This document shows positions 6,645 to 7,331 of a stretch of DNA of 7,331 nt, piece after piece (position 1 is the stretch's first letter; each line of letters begins with the position of its first letter). The position numbers and the translations under genes are program-made. Below the pieces are notes generated by a model. That model had not been told where the DNA came from and did not search any database. It saw only the letters and a list, made by a program, of their open reading frames with translations. This DNA is from Afipia sp. (GTDB lineage: Bacteria; Pseudomonadota; Alphaproteobacteria; Rhizobiales; Xanthobacteraceae), in NCBI GenBank assembly GCA_026400415.1, contig JAPLPA010000440.1, positions 1 through 7,331 of the forward strand, given 5' to 3'.

Positions 6645-6797
6645 CTAGCTAGTGACCCGCTTGCGCGCCGACTTCGGCGGTTTTGTTCGCCAAAAGTCTT
6701 GGAATAGTTTTTCTGGATCAGCGCCGAGTGCCCGTGCAATCGCAACGAATTCGATCGTGTCGATGAGGCCAACTCGATGATACGCCGTTAAGCTAGG
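6645..6797 (-). pseudogene. C-terminal remnant of an XRE-type regulator
   Basis: The minus strand reads RVGLIDTIEFVAIARALGAD, then PEKLFQDFW and a basic tail ending at a TAG (6645-6647). This matches the final helices of small XRE/Cro-like helix-turn-helix regulators (typically RRLDVVEF..IARALG.DP..L). There is no start codon in this frame, and the DNA-binding helices expected before it are absent: that DNA instead encodes the end of the terminase. It is therefore a truncated gene, presumably cut at a recombination junction near 6775-6797. The adjoining 6490-6644 holds only the leader of the small broken gene. A TATGAT there (6589-6594 when read on the minus strand) could be a -10 box, but it has no good -35. 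Confidence 0.5.
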
Positions 6798-7331
6798 CCA
6801 AGGTTGCCTCCAAATCGACCTTGGTCCAACCGTTTCTCAAAAGCGGAATGGCGTCTTCCTCCTTGAGTGAAACGATACCATCCGCGCCGAGGTTGATTTG
6901 TTCACCGCTCAATGTGTAGAGCGTCGAGCACTGCGAATGCGCCGGGCGCTGAACACGAATATACTTTCCGGCAGACTTGTTCAGAAGCGCCTTGGCCTCC
7001 CGGCTGTAAAACTCAAAAACTCCCCACCCTGGAAAGCGGGTTTTTATCCATCCGAAGAATTGCGACGTGGAATCAACCTGATCGTCGTATTTGCCGTTGG
7101 GGAAGTTAGAGAGCTCGTGCAGGTATGCATCGAGCCAATGAGCCACTGAAGGCACAAATACCAATCCACTTTCGATATCGATCGATTGGATACTCATCCG
7201 CTGCTTCTTGTCCTCTTTTGGGATAAATCCCGCTACAGGCACGCCAGCCTCGCGCAGTTCCTGGATGAGGGCAGTTCCCGATGATTTGTCTTCAACGACG
7301 ATTGCAGATGGTTTATGGCGCTCGGCTTGAA
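6793..7331 (-). CDS. Phage terminase large subunit, C-terminal nuclease part (partial)
   Basis: The reading frame enters from the window edge, so the ATPase half and true start lie outside; the 178 codons seen are the C-terminus. It carries the RNase H-like nuclease that cuts concatemeric phage DNA during packaging into the capsid. Visible landmarks are IVVEDKSSGTALIQELREAG (acidic residue encoded at 7288-7290), then PKEDKKQRM, then ESGLVFVP and HWLDAYLHELSNFPNGKYDD followed by QVDSTSQFF, with the last catalytic aspartate encoded at 7072-7074. About 95 residues follow that motif, ending at TAG 6793-6795. A shorter version starting at 7242 is an internal GTG and should not be used. No portal or capsid gene follows, so this is probably a prophage remnant or module edge. 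Confidence 0.85.
   Translation of the reverse strand, partial: QAERHKPSAIVVEDKSSGTALIQELREAGVPVAGFIPKEDKKQRMSIQSIDIESGLVFVPSVAHWLDAYLHELSNFPNGKYDDQVDSTSQFFGWIKTRFPGWGVFEFYSREAKALLNKSAGKYIRVQRPAHSQCSTLYTLSGEQINLGADGIVSLKEEDAIPLLRNGWTKVDLEATLA

Noticed and set aside
6666..6684. Terminator-like CGCCG-ACTT-CGGCG followed by GTTTT on the plus strand
   Set aside because: It lies within the coding sequence of the XRE remnant on the other strand, and no plus-strand gene ends before it.
1..7331. CRISPR array or complete insertion sequence
   Set aside because: No regularly spaced repeats, no DDE transposase and no terminal inverted repeats were seen.

Overview
The window looks like an accessory region of an alphaproteobacterium, most likely of the Rhizobiales (Bradyrhizobium/Mesorhizobium-like). 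This is inferred from the DUF3489-DUF2924-serine recombinase cassette, which I recall as common in that group, from the style of the proteins, and from the moderately high GC. No gene here fixes the species.

Positions 1-3146 (+ strand) carry one large gene. It encodes a 1007-residue protein with an N-terminal RelA/SpoT-type nucleotide pyrophosphokinase (alarmone synthetase) domain, followed by about 800 residues of mostly helical, partly HEAT-like sequence and a charged C-terminal tail. It has no HD hydrolase, TGS or ACT region, so it is not a housekeeping Rel/SpoT. It stands alone on its strand and is the best candidate here for an undescribed stress or phage-defence effector.

Positions 3147-3777 are mostly non-coding. 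They hold a GC-rich inverted repeat directly after the RelA/SpoT gene's stop codon, a 5' fragment of a tRNA-Gly(CCC)-like gene whose 3' half is not recognisable, and a short gene on the minus strand for a small single-span membrane protein.

Positions 3778-6172 (minus strand) form a tight three-gene operon: a DUF3489 protein, a DUF2924 protein and a full-length large serine recombinase. They are joined by TGATG and ATGA stop/start overlaps. The recombinase is presumably the integration enzyme of a mobile element, and the two small proteins may be its accessory or regulatory partners (inference).

Positions 6173-7331 (minus strand) look like prophage and regulator debris. There is a small conserved gene broken by a one-base frameshift, the C-terminal remnant of an XRE-type regulator, and the C-terminal nuclease part of a phage terminase large subunit that runs off the window edge. 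The terminase reading frame ends just where the regulator remnant begins, which suggests a recombination junction. Overall, a lone RelA/SpoT fusion gene sits beside a recombinase cassette and decayed prophage, the usual neighbourhood for defence or other cargo genes.
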